Shown here: in pieces, positions 36,723-46,133 of the stretch
Layout: each line of letters starts with the position of its first letter
Position numbering within the stretch: the first letter of the stretch is position 1
The notes under the pieces: generated by a model
The model's input: only the letters and a program-made list of their open reading frames with translations
What the model was told of the DNA's origin: nothing
Databases searched by the model: none
Assembly (NCBI GenBank): GCA_040220135.1
Contig: JAVJTT010000013.1
Coordinates: 432,020 to 496,019 of the forward strand
Direction of reading: 5' to 3'
DNA length: 64,000 nucleotides
Source: CAJXMH01 sp040220135
GTDB lineage: Bacteria > Bacteroidota > Bacteroidia > Flavobacteriales_E > Vicingaceae
Made by a program: the position numbers and the translations under genes

Positions 36723-38054
36723 TTATAATACAGTGCTTTTCCAATTGCCAAATTTCAAATATAAGCTGGCTAAGCCGCCCATTAAGCCAAAGTAAATAAA
36801 TTCAGACATCCAAGCCAAGGGTAAAGAAGCATCTGAAACTACTGCAATCCAATAGGCACCGAGCAAGTAAATACTGATGCTGATAAACTCAATTAGCAAA
36901 GAGATTTTTGTTTTGCCAGTACCTACTACGGCTGAAAAACTGACGTAGGCTACGCTAAACAAAAACATAGCCGCTGAAATAACATACAATACCGGTCTAC
37001 AAGCTTTGATTAGTGAAGGGTCGTTTGTGTAAATTCCACTCATTTGATCTGGAAACAACAAAATGACGGGCAAAAACACCAAGGTACAAGTAAGCGATAA
37101 AAACATGATGCGCTTTACGAGCGTGCTGACCATGCTTATTGCTCCTTCACCAATTAAGTTGGAAACCAAAGTGCTGGTAGCTGAACTGAAGCCAAACAAA
37201 GGAATCATTAAAACCATGTAGATGCTACGAACAATATGAGATGCCGCTAATTCTTTTTCGCCCATTTGTTCTACAATCATGAAAAAAACCAACCAAGCAC
37301 CAAGTGCAATGAAGTTTTGCAACATCACGGGACTGGAGACTTTAACTAATTTGTAGACTTTTTTTCCTTTTAAGCCTACCCATTGAAACAAAGCATATTG
37401 TTTGTAGTTAATGCGGTATCGACTGTAATATAAAAAGAAGCCTAAGGCGGTTAACTCAGAAAATACGGAGGCTAAAGCCGCTCCTTTAATGCCCATTTCA
37501 GGCAATCCAAAGTGTCCAAAAATTAGGGCGTAATCCAATATTACATTTACTCCGGCTTGTAAGAAAGTGGCATAAGTGAGCACTTTGGTTTTAGTGATTC
37601 CGGTATAAAAAGCAATGAAAATAAAGTTGGCAAAAGCAAACAGGATGCCGTAAGAGCGAAAACCCAAATACTCATTAGAGGCGGCAAGTATGTCGGGAGA
37701 AGCGGTTACTTGGGCCAAAATTAGCGGAGAAACAAACTGCACGAAGAAAAATAAGAGTAGGGCCAAAGGCAGTAAAAAGATCATGCCTTGGCTAAAAAGC
37801 TCTCCGATAACAGCATAGTTTTTTTCGCCGTTCCGCCGACCCATAATAATTTGGCAGCCAATGCTAAATCCGAGCCCTACTACCATTAAAACAAAGTAGA
37901 AAATACCGGCGTTGCCAGCTGCGCCCAAGGCAACTAGGTTTACACGACCTAAAAAGGCGGTATCGGTTACATTTACTATGTTTTGTGCAACGCCACCTAG
38001 AATAATGGGGTAGGAAACCTGCCAAATGTTGCGGTAGCGGACTAAGTCTGTCAT
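36723..38054 (-). CDS. MATE family efflux transporter
   Basis: 443 aa with about twelve hydrophobic segments, two similar halves, and the MATE features GGVAQNIVNVTDTAFLGRVN at the N-terminus and GFSSATSTLVSNLIGEG in the second half. It exports organic cations or drugs by H+ or Na+ exchange; the substrate is not predictable. It starts at the stop of the rRNA methyltransferase gene and ends at the fmt start, so it lies within the operon. Confidence 0.95.
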   Translation of the reverse strand: MTDLVRYRNIWQVSYPIILGGVAQNIVNVTDTAFLGRVNLVALGAAGNAGIFYFVLMVVGLGFSIGCQIIMGRRNGEKNYAVIGELFSQGMIFLLPLALLLFFFVQFVSPLILAQVTASPDILAASNEYLGFRSYGILFAFANFIFIAFYTGITKTKVLTYATFLQAGVNVILDYALIFGHFGLPEMGIKGAALASVFSELTALGFFLYYSRYRINYKQYALFQWVGLKGKKVYKLVKVSSPVMLQNFIALGAWLVFFMIVEQMGEKELAASHIVRSIYMVLMIPLFGFSSATSTLVSNLIGEGAISMVSTLVKRIMFLSLTCTLVFLPVILLFPDQMSGIYTNDPSLIKACRPVLYVISAAMFLFSVAYVSFSAVVGTGKTKISLLIEFISISIYLLGAYWIAVVSDASLPLAWMSEFIYFGLMGGLASLYLKFGNWKSTVL

Positions 38055-39248
38055 TTAGGGTAAATGTAAAACCAAACCCTTTAAGTATTCTCCCTCTGGA
38101 TGAAAGGCGCTAACTGGATGATCGGCCGGCTGAGAGAGGTGGTGCAAAATTTGAACCGACCGCTTAGCATCTATTGAAGCTGCTCTTAGGCTGTCTTCAA
38201 ATAACTTCCGATCAACGGCCTGACTGCATGAAAAAGTAAAGAGATACCCACCAGGTTTTATCAATCGCATGGCCATCTGATTTAAGCGTCTATAGGCTTG
38301 CACTGCCTTATGTTTGGCTCTTGGATGCTTGGCATAGGCCGGTGGATCCAAAACGATGACGTCGTATTGGCTTTGGCATTGCTTTAAGTAGTCTAAAGTA
38401 TCTTCGGTAAAGCTTTGGTGTTTGCCCGCCGTTTTTAAAAATGCGACATTTTTGTCGGTCAACTGAGTAGCAATTTCAGAGCTATCTACCGAATGAACCT
38501 CTTTGGCTCCTGCTGCTAGCGCATAAACCGAAAATCCTCCGGTATAGCAGAAGGTATTTAATACGCTTTTTCCTTTGCTGTATTGAGCCAGTAAATTTCG
38601 ACTTTCTCTTTGGTCTAAAAAGAATCCTGTTTTTTGTCCTTTTACCCAATCAACTTCAAAGTTCAAGGCATTTTCTTTAAGCAGAAAGGGAGTATCCGCT
38701 TCACCCCATAAATATCCATCGGCTACAATTTCATTTGGGTGATGCACGCTTTGCTCACTTTTATTATAGATGGCTTTTAGCTTTTTGCCATAAATCTTTT
38801 GTAAGCTGTTGACTATCAAATCGAGGCTTTTCAGCATTCCTACTGAATGCGCTTGTATAACTGCTACTTGGTAGTAGATGTCGATGATTAAACCACCTAA
38901 ACCATCGCCTTCGCCATGTACCAGACGATAGGCTTGTGTTTCTTTGTTGTCAACCAATCCCAATTCTAGCCTTAACTTATGTGCTGACTGAATCTTTTCT
39001 AAAAAGAAATCCGCCTTTAGTGCGGCCTCCTCAAAACTTAAGATACGCACCGCAATGCTGCCTTCGGAAAAGTGACCACATCCGTAAAATCTGCCTTTTA
39101 GGTCACGGACTTGGACTACGTTTCCGGCTTGAAGGTCTTGTTCAGGACCTAATTCAATTTTGGCAATGGCGCCGGAGAAAACCCAAGGATGACGTCTCTT
39201 TAAAGATGCCTCTCGCTTGGGCTTTAATACAATTGTCGGGTAGTTCAT
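38055..39248 (-). CDS. RlmI-like rRNA cytosine methyltransferase
   Basis: 397 aa: N-terminal PUA domain (about 10-75, RHPWVFSGAI), then a central beta fold and a C-terminal Rossmann methyltransferase with SAM stretch NTFCYTGGFSVYALAAG, acidic EVHSVDSSE and the catalytic LDPPAYAKHPRAKHKAV. Family members such as RlmI/RlmK methylate 23S rRNA; the exact position is not predictable here. Its ATG overlaps the stop of the preceding gene by one base (TAATG). Confidence 0.92.
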   Translation of the reverse strand: MNYPTIVLKPKREASLKRRHPWVFSGAIAKIELGPEQDLQAGNVVQVRDLKGRFYGCGHFSEGSIAVRILSFEEAALKADFFLEKIQSAHKLRLELGLVDNKETQAYRLVHGEGDGLGGLIIDIYYQVAVIQAHSVGMLKSLDLIVNSLQKIYGKKLKAIYNKSEQSVHHPNEIVADGYLWGEADTPFLLKENALNFEVDWVKGQKTGFFLDQRESRNLLAQYSKGKSVLNTFCYTGGFSVYALAAGAKEVHSVDSSEIATQLTDKNVAFLKTAGKHQSFTEDTLDYLKQCQSQYDVIVLDPPAYAKHPRAKHKAVQAYRRLNQMAMRLIKPGGYLFTFSCSQAVDRKLFEDSLRAASIDAKRSVQILHHLSQPADHPVSAFHPEGEYLKGLVLHLP

Positions 39249-39808
39249 TATTTAAATTCAATGTGCATTCGATTAGGCTGTATGCCTCGTTGTTGCTGTT
39301 CCATTCGTCTACGATCTTCTTGTAAGCGAATAAACATTCTTGCTTCTTTCTTCGCTCGTTCTGACATCACACCCTGAGTATAAGTCGGAGTTTTTCCGCT
39401 AGGCCGATTCGGGTAGAGGGCTTTTTTCGCCTCTAGGGAATCAGTTTTCGCTTTTCTTCGATAAAAGGCATTGATCTTTTCTATGATCTGTTGAGCCTCT
39501 ATTATTTCTTTTTGACTTAAAGAATGTTCCTTAGGCTGTTCATTGCCTTGGTAAAAGGCCAAGAGGCGATAGCCATTGTCTTTGAAGTCAATTAAACAAT
39601 ATACAAGATCTGGGTTCTTAACCTTTGGAAACAAGGCGTAATCTAGCTTTTCGATACGCTCTAAGGTGTCGCCAATTGAAGGGTGTAAAGGATAATATTG
39701 TTGAGCACTAAGCCCTATTGTACTCAGATAGAAGAAAATGCAAAGCAAATGCTTAATCTTCCAACTCTTCGTCCTCGTATTTGTCTTCGTATTCCTCTCG
39801 GGCATCAT
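39248..39808 (-). CDS. Secreted protein of unknown function
   Basis: 186 aa. After a polar N-terminus of about 18 residues comes a hydrophobic signal-like segment (HLLCIFFYLSTIGLSAQQ). The mature part has a basic C-terminus (RMEQQQRGIQPNRMHIEFK). It overlaps the previous gene by 56 nt and the next by 1 nt. No known domain recognised. The start may also be the second ATG (39805). Confidence 0.6.
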   Translation of the reverse strand: MMPERNTKTNTRTKSWKIKHLLCIFFYLSTIGLSAQQYYPLHPSIGDTLERIEKLDYALFPKVKNPDLVYCLIDFKDNGYRLLAFYQGNEQPKEHSLSQKEIIEAQQIIEKINAFYRRKAKTDSLEAKKALYPNRPSGKTPTYTQGVMSERAKKEARMFIRLQEDRRRMEQQQRGIQPNRMHIEFK

Positions 39809-40064
39809 CGGTTAAGTTACCGTCATCATCGTAGTCCTCATCATCTTCTATGATCTGCTCAGCTACAATTTTTGACATTTTTACTAGGTAAATTTTATCT
39901 TCAGTTTCAAATCGAAGGGCAGAAATTATTTCCCCTTCTCGGTTGGTGAATTTGATCAAGTTTTCACTAAAGCCTTCGGGATTATCTAATTTAATCTGTT
40001 CCTGAAGGTCTCGATCTAGTTTTTCAAAAGCTGTTATTAGTCTAGGTTTGTTTGGAGCATTCAT
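39753..40064 (-). CDS. Small acidic conserved protein of unknown function
   Basis: 103 aa. The N-terminal two thirds are ordinary (PRLITAFEKLDRDLQEQI, ENLIKFTNREGEII); the C-terminal third is extremely acidic (EDDEDYDDDGNL, YEDKYEDEELED). Related proteins occur in Flavobacteriia, where they carry the unreliable label 'DNA primase'. Function unknown. It begins 12 nt after the deoxyhypusine-synthase-like gene and overlaps the next gene. Confidence 0.75.
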   Translation of the reverse strand: MNAPNKPRLITAFEKLDRDLQEQIKLDNPEGFSENLIKFTNREGEIISALRFETEDKIYLVKMSKIVAEQIIEDDEDYDDDGNLTDDAREEYEDKYEDEELED

Positions 40065-40076
40065 AAGCTGTTTCTT

Positions 40077-41051
40077 TTACCAATTCAACAAATATGCGAA
40101 TATTAATGGAGCTACAATAGTAGCATCGGATTCAATAATGTGTTTGGGACTTTGGGTATCTAATTTGCCCCAAGTAATTTTTTCGTTAGGTACTGCTCCT
40201 GAGTAAGAGCCATAGCTTGTGGTAGAGTCTGAGATCTGACAGAAATAACTCCAAAAGGGAGTGTCTATGCGCTCCATGTCTTGATAGAGCATAGGAACTA
40301 CGCAAATGGGAAAATCACCCGCAATGCCGCCTCCAATTTGGAAAAACCCAATGCCTTCGTTACCCGCATTATCGGTGTACCAATCGGCAAGAAAGGTCAT
40401 GTATTCTATACCAGATTTTACGGTAGAGGGCATTAGTTCTTGCTTTAAGCAATAAGAAGCAAATATGTTACCCAAGGTAGAGTCTTCCCAACCCGGAACC
40501 ACAATAGGCAAATTCTTTTCTGCTGCAGCCAGCATCCATGAGTTTTTGGGGTCAATTTCGTAATACTGTTCTAACTCACCGGAAAGTAAGATCTGATACA
40601 AATATTCATGGGGTAAAAAACGCTCATTATTTTGTTCGGCTTTTTTCCAAGCCTCAAAAACGTGCTTTTGAAGTCTTCTAAAAGCTTCTTCTTCCGGGAT
40701 ACAAGTATCGGTAACCCGGTTTAGTCCTTTTTCCAGCAGTTCCCATTCTTCTTTAGGACTTAGGTCGCGGTATTTGGGCACTCGCTTGTAATGGGAATGG
40801 GCGACTAAATTCATCAGATCTTCCTCGAGGTTGGCACCGGTGCAGCTAATAATGTGAACTTTATCTTGTCGAATCATTTCGGCTAATGACTTGCCAAGTT
40901 CTGCGGTGCTCATAGCCCCGGCTAAAGAAACCAGCATTTTTTTGCCATCAGCTAAATGCTTTTCGTAGTCTTTCGCTGCATCAACCAAAGCAGCGGCATT
41001 AAAATGCTTGAAATGCTCAAGCATGAAGTTAGAAATATTTCCTTTAGACAT
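40077..41051 (-). CDS. Deoxyhypusine synthase-like protein
   Basis: 324 aa from ATG at 41051 (MSKGNISNFMLEHF); an ATG 9 nt upstream (41060) is also open. It matches the DHS family: VSLAGAMSTAELGKSLAEMI, HIISCTGANLEEDLMNLVAHSHY, VPGWEDSTLGNIFAS, and near the end IGGGIAGDFPICVVPML. Bacteria lack eIF5A, so bacterial DHS-like proteins are thought to act on small polyamines, for example as homospermidine or carboxyspermidine-type synthases; this remains inference here. It overlaps speB by 8 nt in the operon speA-speB-DHS, which supports a polyamine role. Confidence 0.9.
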   Translation of the reverse strand: MSKGNISNFMLEHFKHFNAAALVDAAKDYEKHLADGKKMLVSLAGAMSTAELGKSLAEMIRQDKVHIISCTGANLEEDLMNLVAHSHYKRVPKYRDLSPKEEWELLEKGLNRVTDTCIPEEEAFRRLQKHVFEAWKKAEQNNERFLPHEYLYQILLSGELEQYYEIDPKNSWMLAAAEKNLPIVVPGWEDSTLGNIFASYCLKQELMPSTVKSGIEYMTFLADWYTDNAGNEGIGFFQIGGGIAGDFPICVVPMLYQDMERIDTPFWSYFCQISDSTTSYGSYSGAVPNEKITWGKLDTQSPKHIIESDATIVAPLIFAYLLNW

Positions 41052-41898
41052 GATGTTCAAATTTATAGCTCAATAGTTTATAATAAAGTTTGGCTGCCAA
41101 AAAGTTTGGCGCCAAGTATCCATCAATTGGTGCTAGCTCTACAATATCAAAACCCACCACATTTTTTTGTTCAAAAAGCATTTTTAGATACTGTATTGTT
41201 GGGTTCCAGAGTAGGCCACCGGGTTCGGGAGTGCCGGTAGCCGGCATAATGGAGGGGTCAAAAACGTCCAAATCTATGGTTAAATAAACGGTATCGCCTA
41301 ATAGATCGAGGCTTTGCTGCATCCATTTGCTTTGATTGCTAATGTCTTCACCTAAAAAGCACTTTTTTCGATCTAAGAATGGCAGCTCTGTGCTGTCCAT
41401 GCTTCTAATTCCAACTTGCACTAAATTGGTGTTTTGGCTAGCATCGTGCAAGGCACAAGCATGGTTGTATTTTGAACCGTGATAGTCGGGACGCAAATCT
41501 GCGTGAGCATCTAGTTGCAAAACACTAAGGTCTTGGTATTGCTCATAAAAGGCTTTGATCACACCAATACTAATGGAGTGTTCACCCCCAAAAAAGGTGA
41601 GGAACTTTTCTTCTTTTAAAAGCTTTTTTGTTTCATCATAGACGGCTCGAAATACAGCTTCCGGACTTTTATCCTCTCGAATTGGGTTTAAAAGATGAAT
41701 GCCTTGCAAGTACACTTCACTTTCTGTTTCAATGTCATAGACCTCCATGTTGTCGGTAGCGTCTAAAAAAGCCTCAAAGCCTTTGTCTGCGCCCTTTCCC
41801 CAAGTGCTCGTTCCATCATAGGGAACAGACTGTAGAAGCACTTTTGCTTTCTCCCTATTGGTAAAGTCTCCGTTTATGCCGGCGTAGTCTCGATTCAT
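41044..41898 (-). CDS. speB: Agmatinase/arginase family enzyme
   Basis: 284 aa ureohydrolase with the binuclear manganese motifs GGEHSIS, DAHADLR and DLDVFDPSIMPATGTPEPGG. It hydrolyses agmatine to putrescine and urea, directly following arginine decarboxylation. Its ATG overlaps the speA stop (ATGA, 41895-41898). The pairing with speA makes agmatinase more likely than arginase. Confidence 0.93.
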   Translation of the reverse strand: MNRDYAGINGDFTNREKAKVLLQSVPYDGTSTWGKGADKGFEAFLDATDNMEVYDIETESEVYLQGIHLLNPIREDKSPEAVFRAVYDETKKLLKEEKFLTFFGGEHSISIGVIKAFYEQYQDLSVLQLDAHADLRPDYHGSKYNHACALHDASQNTNLVQVGIRSMDSTELPFLDRKKCFLGEDISNQSKWMQQSLDLLGDTVYLTIDLDVFDPSIMPATGTPEPGGLLWNPTIQYLKMLFEQKNVVGFDIVELAPIDGYLAPNFLAAKLYYKLLSYKFEHHV

Positions 41899-43298
41899 GA
41901 GCTGTATCCTAAAAGTTTAAACATATCTTCAGCTGATTGCTCATTGCGATAAACGTAATCGACTAAGTTGCCTTGTTCATCGCGGTCTAGTATAATGTGC
42001 TTGGGAGAGGGAATTAAGCAGTGCTTAATCCCGCCATAACCACTTATAGAGTCCTGATAGGCTCCGGTGTGAAAAAAGCCAATATATAATGGTTCTTTTT
42101 CGTTTTCATGCTTGGGAAGAAAAACTTCTTGGTTCAAGTCTTCCGAATTGTAATAATCAGAATGATCACAGCTAATGCCGCCAATGTTCACTCTTTGGTA
42201 TTCGTTGTTCCATTTGTTTACCGGTAGAAGGATGAACTTTTCGTGAATGCTCCATGCATCGGGGATGGTATTCATTAAACTATTGTCAATGATGTACCAG
42301 TTTTCTGTATCGTTCTGTTTTTTCTGCTCGAGTACTTTAAAAATGATGGCCCCTGATTCACCTACGGTGTATTTGCCAAACTCGGTGTAAATGTCGGGCT
42401 GTGGAATGTTATCTTCTTCACAGCCTTCTTTAATGTTCTTTATAATTTCATTGATCATATAATCATAATCGTACTCAAAGCCCAAGTTGTTGCGAATTGG
42501 CAAGCCACCTCCTAAGTTGAAAGAGTCCAAAGTTTCACTTTCTTTCTTGAGCTCAGAGTATTGCTTTAAAGCTCGTTTGAACTCTCCCCAATAGTAAAGG
42601 CTGTCTTTTATGCCTGAGTCGACAAAAAAGTGCAACATTTTAAGTTCTACCACACCACTGTTATGAATTTGTTGGCGATAAAAGTCCATCATTTCGGCCT
42701 GGCGAATACCTAGACGAGAAGTATAGTAAGAAGATTGAGGCTCTTCATTAATGGCCATGCGCAATCCAACTTTAATTTTCTTGCTGCATTTTAATTTTTT
42801 AATGCGTTCAATTTCAGTGGTGCTATCTAAAACAAGAATAACATTCTCAAAGCCTTGCTCAATTAAGTTGACAATTTTTTGAAGGTATTCATCTGTTTTG
42901 TAGCCATTGTTTACAATGGTTCGATTCTTATCAATTTTTCCTTCTTTATGAAGGTTTAAAATTAAGTCTATGTCGAAAGAAGAAGAAGTTTCTAAGTTTA
43001 CCTTTTGTTTTAGAGCCTCAGTAAGTACGTGAGAAAAGTGGTTACACTTTGTGCAGTAACAGTAATGATATTTACCTTGATAGCCTTGTTTTTTTATGGC
43101 GCGATTAAAGAGGTTTTTGGCCTTTTTTATTTGGTCGCTAATTTTTGGCAGATAAATAAAGCGAAAGGGCGTACCGTACTTTTCAATTAGATGTTTCAAG
43201 GAAATACCGTGAAAAGTGAGGTGATCGTTTTTGATGTCAAAGCCCTCTTGAGGGAAATAAAAGCTCTGATCAATCAGGTCAAAATAAGTGTTCTTCAT
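41895..43298 (-). CDS. speA: Biosynthetic arginine decarboxylase (PLP, alanine-racemase fold)
   Basis: 467 aa, shorter than the E. coli enzyme and typical of the Bacteroidota group. The PLP site is at the start of the barrel (YHYCYCTKCNHFSHVLTEAL), with NLGGGLPIRNN and late NSLMNTIPDAW and FHTGAYQDS active-site stretches. It decarboxylates arginine to agmatine. It is the first gene of speA-speB-DHS and probably of the whole co-directional run to 35349. No clear promoter consensus was found upstream; the 5' gap (43299-43379) is AT-rich. Confidence 0.92.
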   Translation of the reverse strand: MKNTYFDLIDQSFYFPQEGFDIKNDHLTFHGISLKHLIEKYGTPFRFIYLPKISDQIKKAKNLFNRAIKKQGYQGKYHYCYCTKCNHFSHVLTEALKQKVNLETSSSFDIDLILNLHKEGKIDKNRTIVNNGYKTDEYLQKIVNLIEQGFENVILVLDSTTEIERIKKLKCSKKIKVGLRMAINEEPQSSYYTSRLGIRQAEMMDFYRQQIHNSGVVELKMLHFFVDSGIKDSLYYWGEFKRALKQYSELKKESETLDSFNLGGGLPIRNNLGFEYDYDYMINEIIKNIKEGCEEDNIPQPDIYTEFGKYTVGESGAIIFKVLEQKKQNDTENWYIIDNSLMNTIPDAWSIHEKFILLPVNKWNNEYQRVNIGGISCDHSDYYNSEDLNQEVFLPKHENEKEPLYIGFFHTGAYQDSISGYGGIKHCLIPSPKHIILDRDEQGNLVDYVYRNEQSAEDMFKLLGYSS

Positions 43299-43379
43299 CC
43301 TTGCTAGTAGCTGATTTAAAGAATTAAAATTAAGGAAGGGATAAAAAGGATTTGTTCACATCAGTAAATTAGGCAAAAT

Positions 43380-43973
43380 TTATTTTTCGCCCTCAAATTC
43401 AAAGCATTGAAAGCGGTAGGGAAGGGCAGCATCCTCTTCCGCATAGTCAATTCCGATTCTAGGGCCAATCTGAATGGCATTTCTTTCCGGAATCAGGCCT
43501 CGATCTTCAATCCATATCTGGTCGGATTGCAAACTGATTGCATCATGACTGGTATTGATGCCTAAAGCTTGAGATACTTTTCCCGGACCTATACAAAGCT
43601 TCGAACTGAGCTTATGCTTCTTTCTTCTTCTAATCATGTATTCTACTCCTTCAAGAGGGATAACTCCTCGAATTAAAATAGCATGGGGAATGTCTGCTTG
43701 ATTACTAACTACATTAAACAAATGGTGAATACCATAACACAGGTATACGTAGGCATGTCCTCCTTCTAAAAACATGGTTTCAGTGCGCTTGGTCCTGCGG
43801 TTTCCATAGGCATGTGAAGCTTTATCAGTGCTGCCGGCATAAGCTTCAGTTTCGCATATAATACCACTGCTATTCATTCCTCCTATGCTTGTACAAAGCA
43901 CTTTCCCCAATAGTTCTTGAGCGACTTGAACAACATTAGATTTACGGTAGAAAGCAGAGGAAAGTCGAGGCAT
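43380..43973 (-). CDS. DNA-3-methyladenine glycosylase (AAG/MPG type)
   Basis: 197 aa. Family features: AQELLGKVLCT, ETEAYAGSTDKASHAYGNRRTKRT with the catalytic glutamate, GGHAYVYLCYGIHHLFNVV and IGPGKVSQALGI. It excises alkylated purines and hypoxanthine. It begins 5 nt after the end of the sensor kinase gene, so the two are probably co-transcribed. Confidence 0.95.
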   Translation of the reverse strand: MPRLSSAFYRKSNVVQVAQELLGKVLCTSIGGMNSSGIICETEAYAGSTDKASHAYGNRRTKRTETMFLEGGHAYVYLCYGIHHLFNVVSNQADIPHAILIRGVIPLEGVEYMIRRRKKHKLSSKLCIGPGKVSQALGINTSHDAISLQSDQIWIEDRGLIPERNAIQIGPRIGIDYAEEDAALPYRFQCFEFEGEK

Positions 43974-43978
43974 TTGAC

Positions 43979-45982
43979 TTAAGCTAATAGGTCTTCAAAA
44001 CTAATTTTAAAGTAAGCACCGTCTCGATTATCGAATGAGATTTCACCATTTATTTGTTCAACTAACATACGAACCATGGTGGTGCCGAAACTAGATTGAT
44101 TGAAATCAAAATTAGTCATTAGGCCCTTTCCGTTATCAAATACTTCAAATTCAAAATTTTTGCCTTTTCTTCGCACCTTAATGTCAATCTGCCCCTCAGT
44201 CTGATTGGTAAATGCGTGTTCAAAAGCATTGCTAATTAACTCTGTTATAATTAAGCCGGCGGGAATGGCATGGTCTATACTCAAATCAAATTTAGGAGCT
44301 ACTAGGTTTAACTTAATCTGCTTTTGATCACTCTGAAAGGCACCTTCTAAATACTTTACCAAGCTTTCTAAATAGGCTTTAAACTCAATGGTTTTGTATT
44401 TGTCTTGCATGTAGAGGTTCTGGTGTATTAAAGACATGGATGATAGGCGATTAATACTTTCTTCATACGCCTTCTTCACACTTGGGTCATTAATGTCTGA
44501 AGCTTGTAAGCGAAGCAGGCTTTGCACAAGTTGTAAGTTGTTTTTTACCCGGTGATGCATTTCTTTCAGCATCAGGTCTTTTTCTAAAACAGCATTTTCT
44601 AACTGAACTCCACGTTTTCTAATCTCTTGATTCTTTTGAATAAGCGTTTGATTAAGTTTAGACTTGATTCGACCGTTAATTAAAACGATCGCCAGGATTA
44701 CTATTAATAGGATAGACAAGCCAATGGCAAAAGTTAATTGCCAGTGTTTTTTTTCTATTTCTATGCCTTTTTGCTTGCCTTCCATTTTCAGCATAGCGAT
44801 TTCATTTTCTTGAGCCAATAAGGCAAGTTCTAGCGCAAAATCTACGTTTTGTTTTTTTATAAAGGCTTGGTTAAGCGTATCGTTTAATTGCTTGTAAAGT
44901 GTTAAGTAGTAATTGCTTGGTTTATACTGCTTTACTTTTTGAAAATACTGAGCCATTAAAAAGTAGATTTCTCTTAATTGTTTTTTAAATTGGTTGTTAG
45001 AAGCTTGCTTTAGCGCTAAACTTAAATTCTGGTAAGCGAGTTGTAGTTGGTTTTCTTCTAAGTAAATTTTAGCAATGGTGATCTTGGCATTGCAAGAACT
45101 AACTATTTTTTGGGTTGAGTCACTTAAGCGTAAATCCTCTTGTAAGAGTTTAAGTGCCTTATCTGTTTCTCCCATTTTTAGGTATACGCTGCCTTGATTT
45201 CCCTTTACTAAACCCTCAAAAAATAATTCGCGTTTGCCTTTAAGAGAGTCCTCTAGTTCTTCTGAGATGAAAACTTCCACTTTTTTAAAATAGTGCAGTG
45301 CCGAGTCGAGTAGCTGTATTTTCTCGTAGGCCAACCCCATGTTGTTCATCACCTGATAAGGAAATAAGAAATCCCTTCCTTCATCATACTCAACAATGGC
45401 TTTTTTATACCACATAATTGCATTTTTGAAGTCATTCTGACCGTAATAAACCAATCCGATTTCATGCATTAAGCGCGGAAGCCTATCATAGGTGCTGTGA
45501 ATCTTATAGAGGTAAAGGAGGTTTTTGTAATTAGTTAAGGCATATTGATGGTAGCCTGCACTTTGGAAAGCAGCAGCCAAAGCCCAATAAGTATACATGC
45601 TATCTTGCCAATTGCATGCTGGCTCATTTAGCAAAGCCTCACCGTTTTTCATTAATTGCGTTAAGCTATCTGCTTTTGTGTTAAAGGCCATTTTTACTTT
45701 GTAGTAAAAGATGGGGGAGAGCTTGCCTTCACTTTTACTTAAAAACCGATCGAAAGCATCTAAATCTTCAAACTTTTTGAGTTGGTTTTTTAAGTGATGT
45801 ACTTTCTCACTTTCATCAATCGATTTGTTTTGTAAAAATCGCTCTACTTGATCAAACTGATTATTAGTTTGGGCAAAAGTGGTTTGAAAAAGGCATAGGG
45901 TTAGTCCGAAACTCAGGGCAAAAATCCAAAATCTGAAGTAAGAAGAAGCTATATCAAAACTTGATAACTGTAGCTTGAACAT
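43979..45982 (-). CDS. TPR sensor histidine kinase (HisKA_2 type)
   Basis: 667 aa. Signal/membrane segment near residues 15-35, a TPR-rich periplasmic region (about 40-400), one membrane helix at about 412-435, a coiled coil, and a HisKA_2 phosphoacceptor box with H476-H477 (MHHRVKNNLQLVQSLL). The ATPase domain shows LIITELISNAFEHAF, FDNGKGL and FGTTMVRMLVEQI. This Bacteroidota layout usually pairs with a LytTR or CheY-like regulator; none is adjacent. The input signal is unknown. Confidence 0.92.
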   Translation of the reverse strand: MFKLQLSSFDIASSYFRFWIFALSFGLTLCLFQTTFAQTNNQFDQVERFLQNKSIDESEKVHHLKNQLKKFEDLDAFDRFLSKSEGKLSPIFYYKVKMAFNTKADSLTQLMKNGEALLNEPACNWQDSMYTYWALAAAFQSAGYHQYALTNYKNLLYLYKIHSTYDRLPRLMHEIGLVYYGQNDFKNAIMWYKKAIVEYDEGRDFLFPYQVMNNMGLAYEKIQLLDSALHYFKKVEVFISEELEDSLKGKRELFFEGLVKGNQGSVYLKMGETDKALKLLQEDLRLSDSTQKIVSSCNAKITIAKIYLEENQLQLAYQNLSLALKQASNNQFKKQLREIYFLMAQYFQKVKQYKPSNYYLTLYKQLNDTLNQAFIKKQNVDFALELALLAQENEIAMLKMEGKQKGIEIEKKHWQLTFAIGLSILLIVILAIVLINGRIKSKLNQTLIQKNQEIRKRGVQLENAVLEKDLMLKEMHHRVKNNLQLVQSLLRLQASDINDPSVKKAYEESINRLSSMSLIHQNLYMQDKYKTIEFKAYLESLVKYLEGAFQSDQKQIKLNLVAPKFDLSIDHAIPAGLIITELISNAFEHAFTNQTEGQIDIKVRRKGKNFEFEVFDNGKGLMTNFDFNQSSFGTTMVRMLVEQINGEISFDNRDGAYFKISFEDLLA

Positions 45983-46133
45983 TGATGACGGTAAAAGGTA
46001 AAAATATGCTTTTAAGCCTAATTATTACCGAAGTTGAATTGAAGAAATTACTACTGTGTCATCAATACGCAAATAGGAATAGGCTTCAAGGAATTGCGAA
46101 TGGGTGTTAGCTTTATAGCCCATCGGTTTCTAC

